Of a stretch of DNA of 64,000 nt, positions 22,660 through 36,400 are shown piece after piece. Position 1 is the stretch's first letter. Each line of letters begins with the position of its first letter. Where the stretch lies: NCBI GenBank assembly GCA_019321725.1, contig CM033115.1:1240001-1304000 (forward strand), given 5' to 3'. The notes under the pieces were generated by a model that saw only the letters and a program-made list of their open reading frames with translations, searched no databases and had not been told where the DNA came from. The position numbers and the translations under genes were made by a program. This DNA comes from Paulownia fortunei. Its lineage: Eukaryota; Streptophyta; Magnoliopsida; Lamiales; Paulowniaceae.

Positions 22660-24240
22660 ATATATATATATATATATATGCAGAATTAAGATATGATATT
22701 GTGATTACTCGAGTAATTTAATTTAAATTAAATTTAGTTACATGTATTTTGGCCATAGATATGTATATGTATATTAAAATTTTAAATGTTTTGATGCAAC
22801 TAGTGATTTGAAGTTAAAGAATAATTTCAATTTTCATCCCTTAAATTCCTCGCTAAATCAATTTTAGTTCCCCAAGTTCAAGCGCATCAAATTATGTCCA
22901 CAGTGTTCCCAAATTTTATCAAATTTAGTCTTCACCTTTAATTTTCCATTAGTTTCTAAGGATAAAGTCATTGGAGGAAGCTTTCCTTCCATTAGTTTCT
23001 AAAGATTATATGTTGTTTGAAATTCATATTAAATGGACTTTTAAATATAAAAATTTATTTATAAAAAAATTATGTGATTGTAAATATTTTTTAAAATAAA
23101 TTATTTTTTTAAAAGTGTATTTTGGATAAGTGCAAATTATGATTTTTGAATTTATTTTTTTGTATTTTTATTAAATGAGTATTAAAGTACATTTCTATCA
23201 AATATTTAATTATATTTATAAATATTTTTTAAAAAAATTATATTAAAAAATCTATTTTATAGATGTACTTTCATTTAAAAAATACTTTCAAACATGCACA
23301 AAGTTATTGAATGGAACTTTCGCCAAAATTAACAGATTTTCAGTCCTTTGGAGTTCAGAAACTATCCAAAATTAGGGGGAAATAGGGATAACAAGATTTT
23401 TGAATGAGAAAAGACAATCAGAAGGTATTTTTGAGATTTTCTAATATGAGTATGGCTTCTTTCAACGATGTTGTGTTAATGGAGAAGGTGTGTTATGTGT
23501 GACGAAGGTTTTGGGCATGCCCAAAAAATACGGGTAATTTTTCTTCCACTTTATTAAGTTTTTGTTTTAAAATATGGTATACTAATTATGTTTGCTTTTA
23601 AGAGGAATATTATAGAGTGTTTAAATGATTGGATCCTAAAATGTGACATAAGTTCAAACATGTCGTTCTTAGGTAGTATGAAATAAAAGAATTAATGATT
23701 AAAGAGAAAAAAAAAAATTGGAAGCTAAATTGAGGATGTACAAGAACATAGATTTTAATGTATTGATGTATTTCCATGTGTGATGTGTCTAGTAGCCGTG
23801 GTGATTGGTCTTGTGTCCATGGAAAACAATAGCCCTGTAAAAAGGGATATTTACAACTCAGGTAAACGTATTATTTAACATGTATTATTTTTTAAATTCT
23901 CATCCATCTATTTAATATTTGCTTTAAAGTTTCACTCATTCTCAAAAAATATATATAAAAAAAAATAAAAAAAGTTATAACAAGAGGCACTCTGTTAAAG
24001 ACTTAAATTGAAATAAAAATAATAAAACATGCACAATTCATCAACAAAACACATAATCTCAATCTAGAGAAACATCAATATCTATGTTGAAATAATCACA
24101 ACAATAAATATAAAACTCTTACAGTGTTGAACTTGGAAACTTACTGCAGTAAATAGATTTACATAAATTCACCAAATAAAATACAAATATTCAAATTATC
24201 TTCCATCAGATGGAGATTAATTTAATTTTATCCCTAAGAT
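22660..24240. other. Intergenic region between ABCI12 and the PM19-like gene
   Basis: Begins with a TA microsatellite (about 22657-22679) in the ABCI12 promoter side. The part at about 22830-23400 has words such as CCCTTAAATTC and AGTTCCCCAAGTTCAAG, resembling degraded nonautonomous elements, and a short direct repeat CCATTAGTTTCTAA at about 22945 and 22990. No gene frame was found. Confidence 0.45.
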
Positions 24241-24254
24241 AAAATTAAATAAAA

Positions 24255-25728
24255 TCATCTGGCTCTTGAAACTACATCAGCAACACCAATATGGATAGCA
24301 GCAGTGCAGAGTAGCTGAGATCCACTGACAAGTATCAGTGCTACCTCCATAACTCTCTGAGAAAAAAATATTCAATAAAAAGTTAGATCTCAAAAAAAAA
24401 AAAAATGTAATTTTTGTTTAGAGATTATTGAAAGAGGGCTTACTAAGTTTGATTCTATCCAGCCTATAGATATCTCATTGCATGCCACCCTGCAAAATGT
24501 ACATTATTGTTATGTCTTCTCTATTTGCAAGGAAATTTTTTGTTTGGGGATGATAATATTTTTGGTCGTGCATCTTTGTCACTAATTCAATTTCAATCGT
24601 CTTATTTTTCATTTAACAAATCAGTCCTATACTTTAATTTTTTGACAGTTCTAGACCTTGGAGTCATAGAGTAGTGAAAATAAAAAAATTTAACCTTAAG
24701 ATGCCGAAAAAAAATATATAGAAAAAATGTAAAAAATTTAAAATTAAAGGGACCAAAAATACGAAAATTCAAATTTAAGGGATCAAAACAATAACCCTTT
24801 GAACGCTCATGATCATTTTTTTTTTATAACTCAAATATTCAAATTTTGCCCGACTAATTATGAGAGATGACGCCCTTCCTCCCTGGCTCGCCTTCTAGAT
24901 AAATTCAAAATACAGTCACAATTTATATATATTTATCGTGGGCATTCAAGAGTCGACCACCATATGGATACCCTGACTTTCACGATAATCCTGCCTTTCA
25001 AAACCCTCCAGGAGGCAGGATCCCATGAGGTTTCATCCTCCATAAAACTCACTTTATACTTTATCATTATACTATGCCCATGGTTGCTATATGAGCATTT
25101 TTATTAGGACTTAAAGGAGTTCAAATGGCCGACGCCATTTATGTTTAAAAATGAAAATTTGAGGAATTAAATTTGACGAGAGCAGGAGACTCAAAAATGA
25201 ACAACTCAAAGATGAAGGACCAAAAATGTAATTATTCCTTTCTATATAATATGAAAAAGATTTAAGGTAACATATTTTTACCCCATAGCAAGAAGAGTGA
25301 GTAACCAGGTCACAAGAGAAGATGCAGCAGCAGCATGTAGGTTGGGAGCATTCCACTGAATCACATTATAGATTCCAGTGATTGATGTGGTGAATCCCAC
25401 AACCCCAGCTATGAGTGACAAAATGACTACAAAACCTGTAGCCATGTTGCCAAATGGGAAGTATATAGGAAAAATCCGAGCCGGGAGTGACAGAACAGAT
25501 GCTGCAAATAGTAGCACAAGAATAGGATAATGTTAGTATCAGATGATGATTTTGAATGTAACTTTATGTAGTCATGCTGATAAAATGATCGATGCTGGTA
25601 CCCGTTTCATGGGATCTTTCAATGCCATGATTCACAGCCCATGCAGCAATGGAAATGATGATGAAGTAGAGGATAAGATTGACTACTAAAATAATGAATG
25701 ATGCTGATTTGCCTGCTCCAGAAGCCAT
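24255..25728 (-). CDS. PM19-like (AWPM-19 family) plasma-membrane protein (164 aa, 4 exons)
   Basis: Small four-helix membrane protein of the AWPM-19/PM19L family, whose members are ABA- or stress-related plasma-membrane proteins of seeds and seedlings. Exons: 25728-25602, 25501-25282, 24489-24444, 24356-24255, all GT-AG, total 495 nt. The N-terminus MASGAGKSASFIILVVNLILYF is the family opening and first helix. Next comes LPARIFPIYFPFGN, conserved in the subgroup with a longer first loop, then helix two (MATGFVVILSLIAGVVG), a WLLTLLAMGVACNEI helix, and a last helix (VMEVALILVSGSQLLCTAAIH). It ends RAR before TGA. A TATA-like sequence sits about 70-80 bp upstream of the ATG. No ACGTG-type ABRE was seen within about 700 bp upstream, which is unusual if it is ABA-regulated like its relatives. 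Intron 2 (24490-25281) carries repeat-derived sequence. Confidence 0.88.
24555..25236. mobile_element. MITE-like foldback sequence inside intron 2 of the PM19-like gene
   Basis: The left edge reads TTTTTGGTCGTGCATCTTTG (about 24559-24578), and the right edge, reverse-complemented, reads TTTTTGGTCCTTCATCTTTG (about 25207-25226), differing at two of 20 positions. Internally, GGGACCAAAAAT words repeat near 24748, so it may be two nested copies. No coding capacity is visible and target-site duplications were not resolved. Confidence 0.45.
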
Positions 25729-25798
25729 GGCTTATGAAAGTTCTGCACAAGAACTTTATATTGCTTTACATCTTTCTTTAGTTCAAGAAAGAAATATG

Positions 25799-25809
25799 TA
25801 TATATAAGA
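25799..25809 (-). promoter_or_regulatory. TATA-box-like sequence of the PM19-like gene
   Basis: On the minus strand this reads CTTATATATAC, about 75 bp upstream of the start codon at 25728. A start site 25-35 bp downstream would give a leader of roughly 40 nt. Position and sequence only; no other support. Confidence 0.4.
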
Positions 25810-25829
25810 GAAAGAAGGTTCCATTCTTT

Positions 25830-26535
25830 GTCAGGAAACATCGTCTCCTTGAAGTGTTACCTACTTGTGCTATTACTTTTCTTTAAAAAAATGTGTATTT
25901 TCAATTCAATGAAATACCTTGAAATTCCTTGGTCTTGTTCTAGGATAGCCACATGAAGAGGGAAAGAATATCTTTTTCCTTCCAAATAAAAAGTGTACAA
26001 AAAGCATATGCTAAACCTTATAGCTGGTTCAACTTTGCTGGTGCAGAATGAACTATCTTTTCCAAATTCTTGATCAAACAGGAAGTACCTAAGGGCTATA
26101 ATTGTAAATGTAGTGAAGATGGATAGAACTACATTAAATTGTTACCAGTTAACTCCAAGAAGTGATTTTAGAGGTTATTCTTTTGTCTGCCCTTTGACAT
26201 GGCATTGTTTAGTGCAACCTGCAACTTTGATGCTTTTTATTACCAAAGAAAGCTGATATAAAGGGCTAAGGTTTTTGGTTCTGACACATACAGAAAATGC
26301 ACACATCAAACTGAAATGTTGTGCCATTGTCCGAGATAATCTGAATGCCTAGCCCAACAACTTAAGTTGAACCTTTTTTTTTTTTTTTAGCTTGAGCAAG
26401 ACCACTGCTCATTTTAGTCCCTTATTTACAAAGATCTCTCAAAAGGGACCTGATAAAAAGAGAACAAGATTTTGGGCCTCTGAGCTCATCTATGCTGTGT
26501 ATCTCCGTTCATGCCCTTTTACTTTATCTGATGTT
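25830..26535. other. Intergenic spacer: PM19-like promoter and GS2 3' flank
   Basis: Contains the upstream region of the PM19-like gene and the 3' untranslated and terminator region of GS2. A T run lies at about 26372-26388. No frame or repeat structure of note. Confidence 0.4.
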
Positions 26536-29395
<2,860 letters not shown>

Positions 29396-30274
29396 TTTCA
29401 CCTTCCCTGGCTGAAAAAGTTGAAACAGAAGAAATGAGTTGATTTATTTTCCCACGAAATAATCTTCATATGCTAGGCAGATATGGTTGAATTGGAAATA
29501 AAGTCAGTATCATGATGCAGGATCACATTATCCAAGCATTGAATGTATTTAAACGCAAATCAATTTATTATCACAAGAAACCAAAAGAGCTATTGGATAT
29601 CACTGCTTTCTTAGTTTTCATATTATACTATTCTAGTATCTATGACCAAATTGAGTTTTTCCTAACCATTTTTTCTGCAATTTTTCAGACAAAGATTCTC
29701 TAAATCAATATTTTGCTCAAACTAGGCAAAGGAACCACCTACTGCCCAAAAGCTGCCAAAATTATATAATACTATATCTATATGAAAAAGGGATTTGTTG
29801 TGCTTAAAGAAATTAAAAAGCCACATAAAAGGGATTAGAGTACTATTTAAAGTCACAAAAACAGTGGACTTCTACAGTATAACTTAATGTTTAATGGAGT
29901 ACATTATATGACTTGGTAAGTATGGACCAAGGAGACAAATAACCATGTGTGCAAAAAGGTATAGAAATTTGAAATTTTGTAATTCTAGATAATTTAAAAC
30001 CTTGTTTTGTAAAGAACAAAGAAAATGAGGATCTAGAACTGAAAGGTCCTCAGTTTCAATGTGATGATAATGTGTGAAAGATCAAAAAAGACATTGAGAG
30101 AAAGCAATAATTACACTGATCTACTCACACACATTGAAATGTACAGCAACCTAAAACCTATCTACTTTTGTTGAAACATGTGTACTTCCAAAGTTCATGT
30201 AATAAAGCTTTAAAAAACCAATTCCCTAATGCAATTGCAGCAGAGAATGGCAGAAAGATAAATAGGCAAGTCAC

Positions 30275-30420
30275 CTGGAAACTGCAGCAAAATGGCTTGA
30301 ATATCAGCTGCAAAACTAGACTTCAAATCCCAAGAGAAAAAGAGAAAGGGAGTGCCAGTGGCTAAAATGGTTCCAAGAGTGATAAAGAAAAAGGTTGGAG
30401 GGAGGGAAATAGAGAGCTTA
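30275..30420 (-). other. Predicted 5' UTR exon of GS2
   Basis: On the minus strand, TTTCCAG followed by GTGACTTG at 30275/30274 is a good donor. It would pair with the acceptor TTTTTCAG a few bases before the GS2 start. The intron would be about 0.86 kb. The right edge of the exon is a guess; this is inferred only from splice-site quality and position. Confidence 0.4.
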
Positions 30421-31623
30421 TTTGGCTTTTGCTTAGCTGATAGGGGTGTGTGTTTTGTGGAGGAAACTAGTTTTTGGTCTCTCTGAGGTTCCTAAGAAAG
30501 ACCAATATAGATAAGGCTTCTCTCTCTTACATGTGCTATACTGTACTACAGACAAGAAGTTTGACCTTTGTACTTGTTCATTTGGCAAACCAGGGAATCC
30601 TATTTGATGCTTGCAAAGCTAATTCAACTATGCTTGCATCATTGGAGTTGCAATTGTTTAATGTTGGTCATACACCAACCCCCCCACCCCAAACTACTCC
30701 AGCCCCACCCCACTTCAAAATCTTGACTTATGTAACTCAAAATGTTCTTGTGCTACCAAATTTGCCACATTCTTGATTGTTTCCTGCCACAGTATTTTCT
30801 ATTAAAAGATTTAGGCCATATAATTTTTTTAGTGACATTTATATCCAATCTAAATATTTGTACTCACTTTTTGTGTTAGTTGATGTATGATTATAGGCCA
30901 TGCTCCAATTATCCAATCAGGGCTTGAGTATGATTGTTAGAGATGCTGACATTCTTTTTGCACTTTTTGGGACCATTGGATACCAAGGTGAGATTAGGAG
31001 GTGCACCTTTTCTTGATTTTCAATTAGTCCTAGGTTGGCTCCAAACCCACAATGTTTACAACCAAGAGACAGCCCATTTGGGTATTTTAATATTCTACCT
31101 TGAAACTGCTTATAGTATCAAAGTCCAAGTTACAGCAACAAAAGAAACCGAGAAGTAAAATGGGGTTTACTGGTTCAATTAAATAAGTTTGGATTGGCTT
31201 GTTTAAAATCTTTGAAGTTCAATTGGCAAAGAAAAATTAGAATTTGAATCCCTTTTAAGTTTGTAATATAGTTATTTTGTTGCTTGTTTAGCTAATAAGC
31301 ACTGTAAACAACCAAGCTCAAAATTTCAATTTCATTAAATCGTATGTAAATATTCAAGCACGGAGAACTATACAAAAAATTATATGGTTCACTCAAATTG
31401 AGTTATGTTTACGGGTGAGGAGGAGAGAATATAACAATATCAAAAAGAAATATAAAGAAAAATAAAATATGGCTGTCGAACTTCTTATTTCAACAAAAAA
31501 AAAAAAAATAAGAACCCAATAAAATTTTGAAAGAATAGCAATATGCCAACTTAAATAAGAGTAAAGGACCAGACATAAATAGAACTAGAGCCCTACCCAA
31601 AACAAATCTAAACATACATAAAC

Positions 31624-31669
<46 letters not shown>
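31624..31669. repeat. Compound TA/GT microsatellite
   Basis: An alternating AT tract runs directly into about 12 GT repeats. The minus-strand frame crossing it gives Thr-His and Tyr-Ile alternation, an artefact of the repeat. Confidence 0.85.
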
Positions 31670-31671
<2 letters not shown>

Positions 31672-31971
31672 TGTGGAAAAACAATGAAAATAACCTGTTG
31701 AAGACAATTTGTCTAAGCAATAGCTTCTGATATATCCTTGTTATTTCTTGCACTCCTGCAGCAACTACTTTTCTCCCTTTAAAATATTACTACTATAATA
31801 AAGCAATAAGTCCAGTCAATTAGCAAGATTGTTTAAGGCCAGCAGGGCTCCTACTAAGCCAACCCTAAGGGCACACCAACTCTCCATATGTGCCATTTTT
31901 TTTACTAAGCAAAGATAGCATGAGTTATATTAAATTGTTAGATCATATTTAGTTTGAGTCATTGATTAAGA

Positions 31972-31975
<4 letters not shown>

Positions 31976-32003
<28 letters not shown>
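31976..32003. repeat. CA microsatellite
   Basis: About 13-14 perfect CA units in AT-rich intergenic sequence. Confidence 0.9.
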
Positions 32004-32005
<2 letters not shown>

Positions 32006-33036
32006 TTCAAAAGTGAAAAATAAAATTCACAAGGAAAGTTTCGTTAATAGGTTATCGAGTTAAAGAATTTTTTTTAACTCCTATAATATACATAACAAGC
32101 TGAGGACATTCTCGTTTACTAGTGTGGATGGAGCCAAAAAATTTGGAGAGGTGAAATTGATTTTTTTCTTAAAAATAAAGAGACATTTTTAACTTTTTAA
32201 ATAGGTAAAATTTTAAAGTTTTATATATTTATTTATAAAATTTATACTAAATTTATAATTTTATGGAATTGAGGAGGAACAGTTGTCCCTACCTGTTTAT
32301 TGTATCCTAAAAATTATATGTTATTTACTTATATATATTTTAAATAATGAACGCCACAATATATCAATTTTGACTTTCTCCCATCCATTTATTCCAAATT
32401 CCATTTTCATAAAAGCCCTGCATTCACTCAAAAATTTGCTTCCATTACTATCCCATAACATAAAACTTAAGTAAAATATTTCACTTTGTAATTGACCATC
32501 ATATTAAAATAGCAGTCAAAGAGTTCATAATTTGATGTGAGATCGATTCAACTTGATCAGATACAGAATAGACTTCTGAAATATAAGCACATTAAACTAG
32601 TTGTAGTTACTTCAACTAAAACTTTCTAATATCAAAACGAATAAAGTAAAAATTAAAAGTTTTCAATATAATTAATCTTATAACTTAGCTTAAATCCTTA
32701 GAATTCGACTATTTATAAGAGCGATCATGTAACTTACACGTGCTGTGGATAGAAATTTAAATATTTTATTATAATTTTATATTATATTTTTTATTATATA
32801 TAATACATTACGCGTGAATGTAAAATTGTTTGGAAATTAAGAATTTTTGATCTTTTGAAAAAGTGGGTGTATCCTCAAAAGAATTGAATTGTTATACTAA
32901 ATTTTTAGATCATAATAATCATAACGTAGAGTGAAAATGTGAAATTTGTGATTGTACATCATAGAAATTTTGACTTATGGCGCCTTTCTTTACTTACAAG
33001 CCAAAAATAAAAGAAAAAATTTTGTGAACCAAGATG

Positions 33037-33076
33037 CACGTGCCAATGAAATTGTCCAACCCAAGCTTGGCACGTG
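33037..33076. promoter_or_regulatory. Mirrored pair of G-boxes upstream of the alpha/beta hydrolase
   Basis: CACGTGCCAA at 33037-33046 and its exact reverse complement TTGGCACGTG at 33067-33076 flank a 20-bp spacer. CACGTG is the G-box core bound by bHLH and bZIP factors. The pair lies roughly 400 bp before the start codon at 33469, and about 150-200 bp before a CT-rich tract (33222-33250) that probably belongs to the leader. Function is inferred from sequence and position. Confidence 0.55.
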
Positions 33077-33468
33077 AGACTATACAAAGACTTTCATTGA
33101 CTTTCATTGGAATAATTTTTTTATTTTTTATTATTTCCAAGAAACGAAGCGCAGATTTAGAGTACATTGACAACAGCCAAAACGAAAAAAGAAAGAAATT
33201 AACGAGGGCCGATTTCCAATTCGGTTCTCTCTCTGTCTCTCTCTCCCCCACAAAATAGTGCTGCTGCTTTTGAACCTTTACACTTTATTTATCTTACCAT
33301 AAAATAACATATTATTTTGCTTTCTTTGTTGCTTGAAAGAAAAACGAAACTGTTATGTTTCAATTTTTCTTTTTAGAAAAAATTGAAAAAGAAGTAGAGG
33401 AAAAGGAACAGTTTTGTTGAGAGAATAGAGGGGGAAAAGGAAAGATCTTTGATTGCTTGAATCTGTTA

Positions 33469-36400
33469 ATGGAACAGCTTATCAACTTCATTATAAGGCC
33501 ACCCAGGTGAGAAAAATATGTTCTTTCTTGTTTCTTTTTCATTTTTGTCAACTCTGTCTCTATGTGTATGCATGTATTTCCATTTTAGATGTAGTTTAGG
33601 TGTATCTATGGTTAAAGTTTGAATCTTGTTAATAGTATGAGATGGGCTTTGAGTGTCTTTTGTGGGTTTTGGTTTTGCCTTCAATTAACTGGAATTTTAT
33701 GTTTATTTCTTTGTGGGTTTGTCTTTTTCTTATAAGTTGTTGGGTTGGTGCTTTTATGATTTATATTTGAGAAATTCTGTGTGCTGTATAGCTGGGTGGA
33801 AATTCTGTACTGCCTCTCTTATTGTTTTCTGATTTAATTTGGAATTCTCATTAGGTTAGTTGAATTCTTTTTGTTGCTTTTATATGGGGATCTGTCGTAA
33901 ACTATTACTTGATCTTGTTCTTATTTAAATGGAGAATTCCTTCTGACAATTTAAGTAGTTTTTGGTTATTTCTCTTATGCAATTCAGTTTGTTTGGTGAG
34001 CTAATAACTTGGGTGCAGTGTGATGTCTCTCTATTTGCTATTCAGGGAAGAATGAAATTTATTGCTTGATCACTAAAATTGCACTTGAGTCAGCCCTAAG
34101 TTAATTTCATACCGAAAGCCTGTTCTCTAACACCATTAGAGGTTCATGTCATATGTGAACTGTAACTCCTCTCACCCTGAATTAGGTGATTATTTGCAAT
34201 ATCAAAATCTCTTGCTATTGTTAGGGAATATTTCATTCCAAGTTTGGTGAGATTTAGGTTGTTGCTGAGCTAAGATAGTTTTCATTTTGATAAAAAACCA
34301 AAGCATACCACGATGCATGCCAACTGACCTCACAGCTAAATGTGCGTCTCTATCATGGATAGAAACAAGATGTTTTCCAATGCTATTCACAAGGGCTTCA
34401 CCCAGACCCCCAAAAGGAAAGAGACATTCACAAATATTTCTAATTTTCTATCTTAATTCATCTATAGGGCAGGTTCACACCCCATGAAGATACAGGGTTG
34501 AGAACTACAGATGAAAATAGGCAAGTATTCGTTTTGTTGGGAAAGTCATACTTGAAGAAGAAGATTGCATCGTTTTCCCCACAGTATTAACTCTGTCCTT
34601 GTGTTAGATTCTTACTTGTGTCTGAATGCTCTCTGTTAACTGGGTCATCAGATGGGGAGGCTTATTCAGATGGGAATTTTTTCGCAATATGCAAGTACCA
34701 CAGCAGTTGTTATATATTTCAAGATCCAATTCCATGTTTTCAGCTATAAATTATCCAAGAAAAAGAAACAGTTTAGCATAGTAGGTTGATATAATTTTCT
34801 GGGGATGAAGTATCACCAATGAAGAGCAGGATAACAAGAAATCTATTGAGTGGTGCATTCTCATAAACAGTAGAATTTGAAAGACATTATTGCAGATATT
34901 GAATTGTGTACATCAATATGACTTAGTTTTTGTTACCCATGTTTTCATCATTTTCCCCCAGGGTAGCTGGCTAACTGAATGAGGAAGAAAGAAATATTAG
35001 CTACAGCTTTTATTTAATTTTTCTTTATCCAAGTATTTGGTAGGTACCTTTAATAGCATGTTAAGCTTGAGGGTTTTCTTACCCTCATGGAAAAGAAATT
35101 TATCACTAATTCTGTAAAATAGTTCCACATGGCTCCATGAAATTCTATAGTTTCTCCTCAAGATTGATCTACATAATAGCAAAAGATATTATGTTCAGAT
35201 TTAACCAAGTAGATTACTGCATAAAGAAACCCGATCGGACAAATTTATGGAAACCAGTATAGTCGTGAAAATACGCCTAGATGATGGATCTATGTTTAGA
35301 ATCACTAAGAAAGATGGCAAGTTTTCATTGCCAAAAATTAAAGATGTCTTTGGGGAGTCATTATGTAATGATATAATGCAAATTCCAGAGTGGTGCTTTG
35401 GCATGCACCCGCACCCTAGCCATTTTCTGGGTTCTGTACTTCTGCACAACTCTGCTTTCCTGTATTACTGCTAATCATGAGTAAGAACCATGATGTTTAT
35501 CAAATGAGTTATGGCCATACTTGTCAATCTACTGCCATGCTTTGAGTTCTAAGTCCCAACATAGGCATGCATGTCATTGTTGTTGATATCAATGGTACAT
35601 ATGCAACTTTTCTACATTCTTGGATTGCAGAGCTGAATACAACCCAAAAAATGATTTGTTAGATCAAGAATTTATGCTGAAAGGCAAGTGGTACCAGAGG
35701 AAAGATTTGGAGGTAAGAGGCCCCTCTCTCTCTCTCTCTGACACACACACACACACACAGAGTTAAAATTAATTAATAGGTTCCAAAGGGTACCTATTAA
35801 TAAATTGCTGTTCTCTTAAAAAGGGTGGGTCTGATTGGATTCTCTTATCACTACACAGGATGCATTATTCAATATTCCTCATTTTCTTGTTCTTTCTTGG
35901 TCCTGTGAATATATATACACATGAGGTCATGTTTTTTCGTGACTCCGACACAGTAGCAAGCTGACATGAATATACAGTTCTTAAGTAGAATTACTTACTG
36001 GAAGCAGATATTTCCACACCCTATATGACTAACTTATACCTTTTCCAAAGCCCTTCGTTTCAGCATAAGAGTTTACATTTGACGAGGGCAAAACTTTCGG
36101 TCTGTGATCCTTTCACTTGTTTTACCTCAATCTCCAATCTTTGATTCTCAGTTAGCTGCTTTTGAACCTATCTGTGTCTCATTGTACACTTTAAGGAAGG
36201 ATAATTTTGTCCAAATATGTATATTTGAAAAAAGAACATTATCCTTGGACAGCTCAGAGAATAAATGGTGACACTTAATCCTACATGAAGGAAGTATTTT
36301 GTTCTATTGTTTGGGATTATCCTTATTGGAAGTCATCCTTAAAAATGAGTGCTTTTTTCATCCTGCAGGTTGTAAATAGTCGAGGAGATATTCTCCAATG

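Larger units (their letters stand above)
30430..33200. other. Divergent intergenic region between GS2 and the alpha/beta hydrolase
   Basis: Shared upstream space of two divergently transcribed genes, about 2.8 kb. It contains a C-rich tract (30679-30712), a compound TA/GT microsatellite (about 31624-31669), a CA microsatellite (about 31976-32003), and AT-rich filler. The only notable regulatory-looking element is the G-box pair at 33037-33076. No gene frame is supported. Confidence 0.5.

Noticed and set aside
23383..23394. TAGGGATAACA word resembling the start of the I-SceI homing endonuclease site
   Set aside because: Only the first 11 of 18 bases match and nothing nearby suggests a homing element; chance.
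35247..35474. 75-codon frame (METSIVVKIRLDD...) within intron 1 of the hydrolase
   Set aside because: Looks mildly protein-like in composition, but no family is recognised. It lies in an intron between good splice sites, and a frame of this length is expected by chance.
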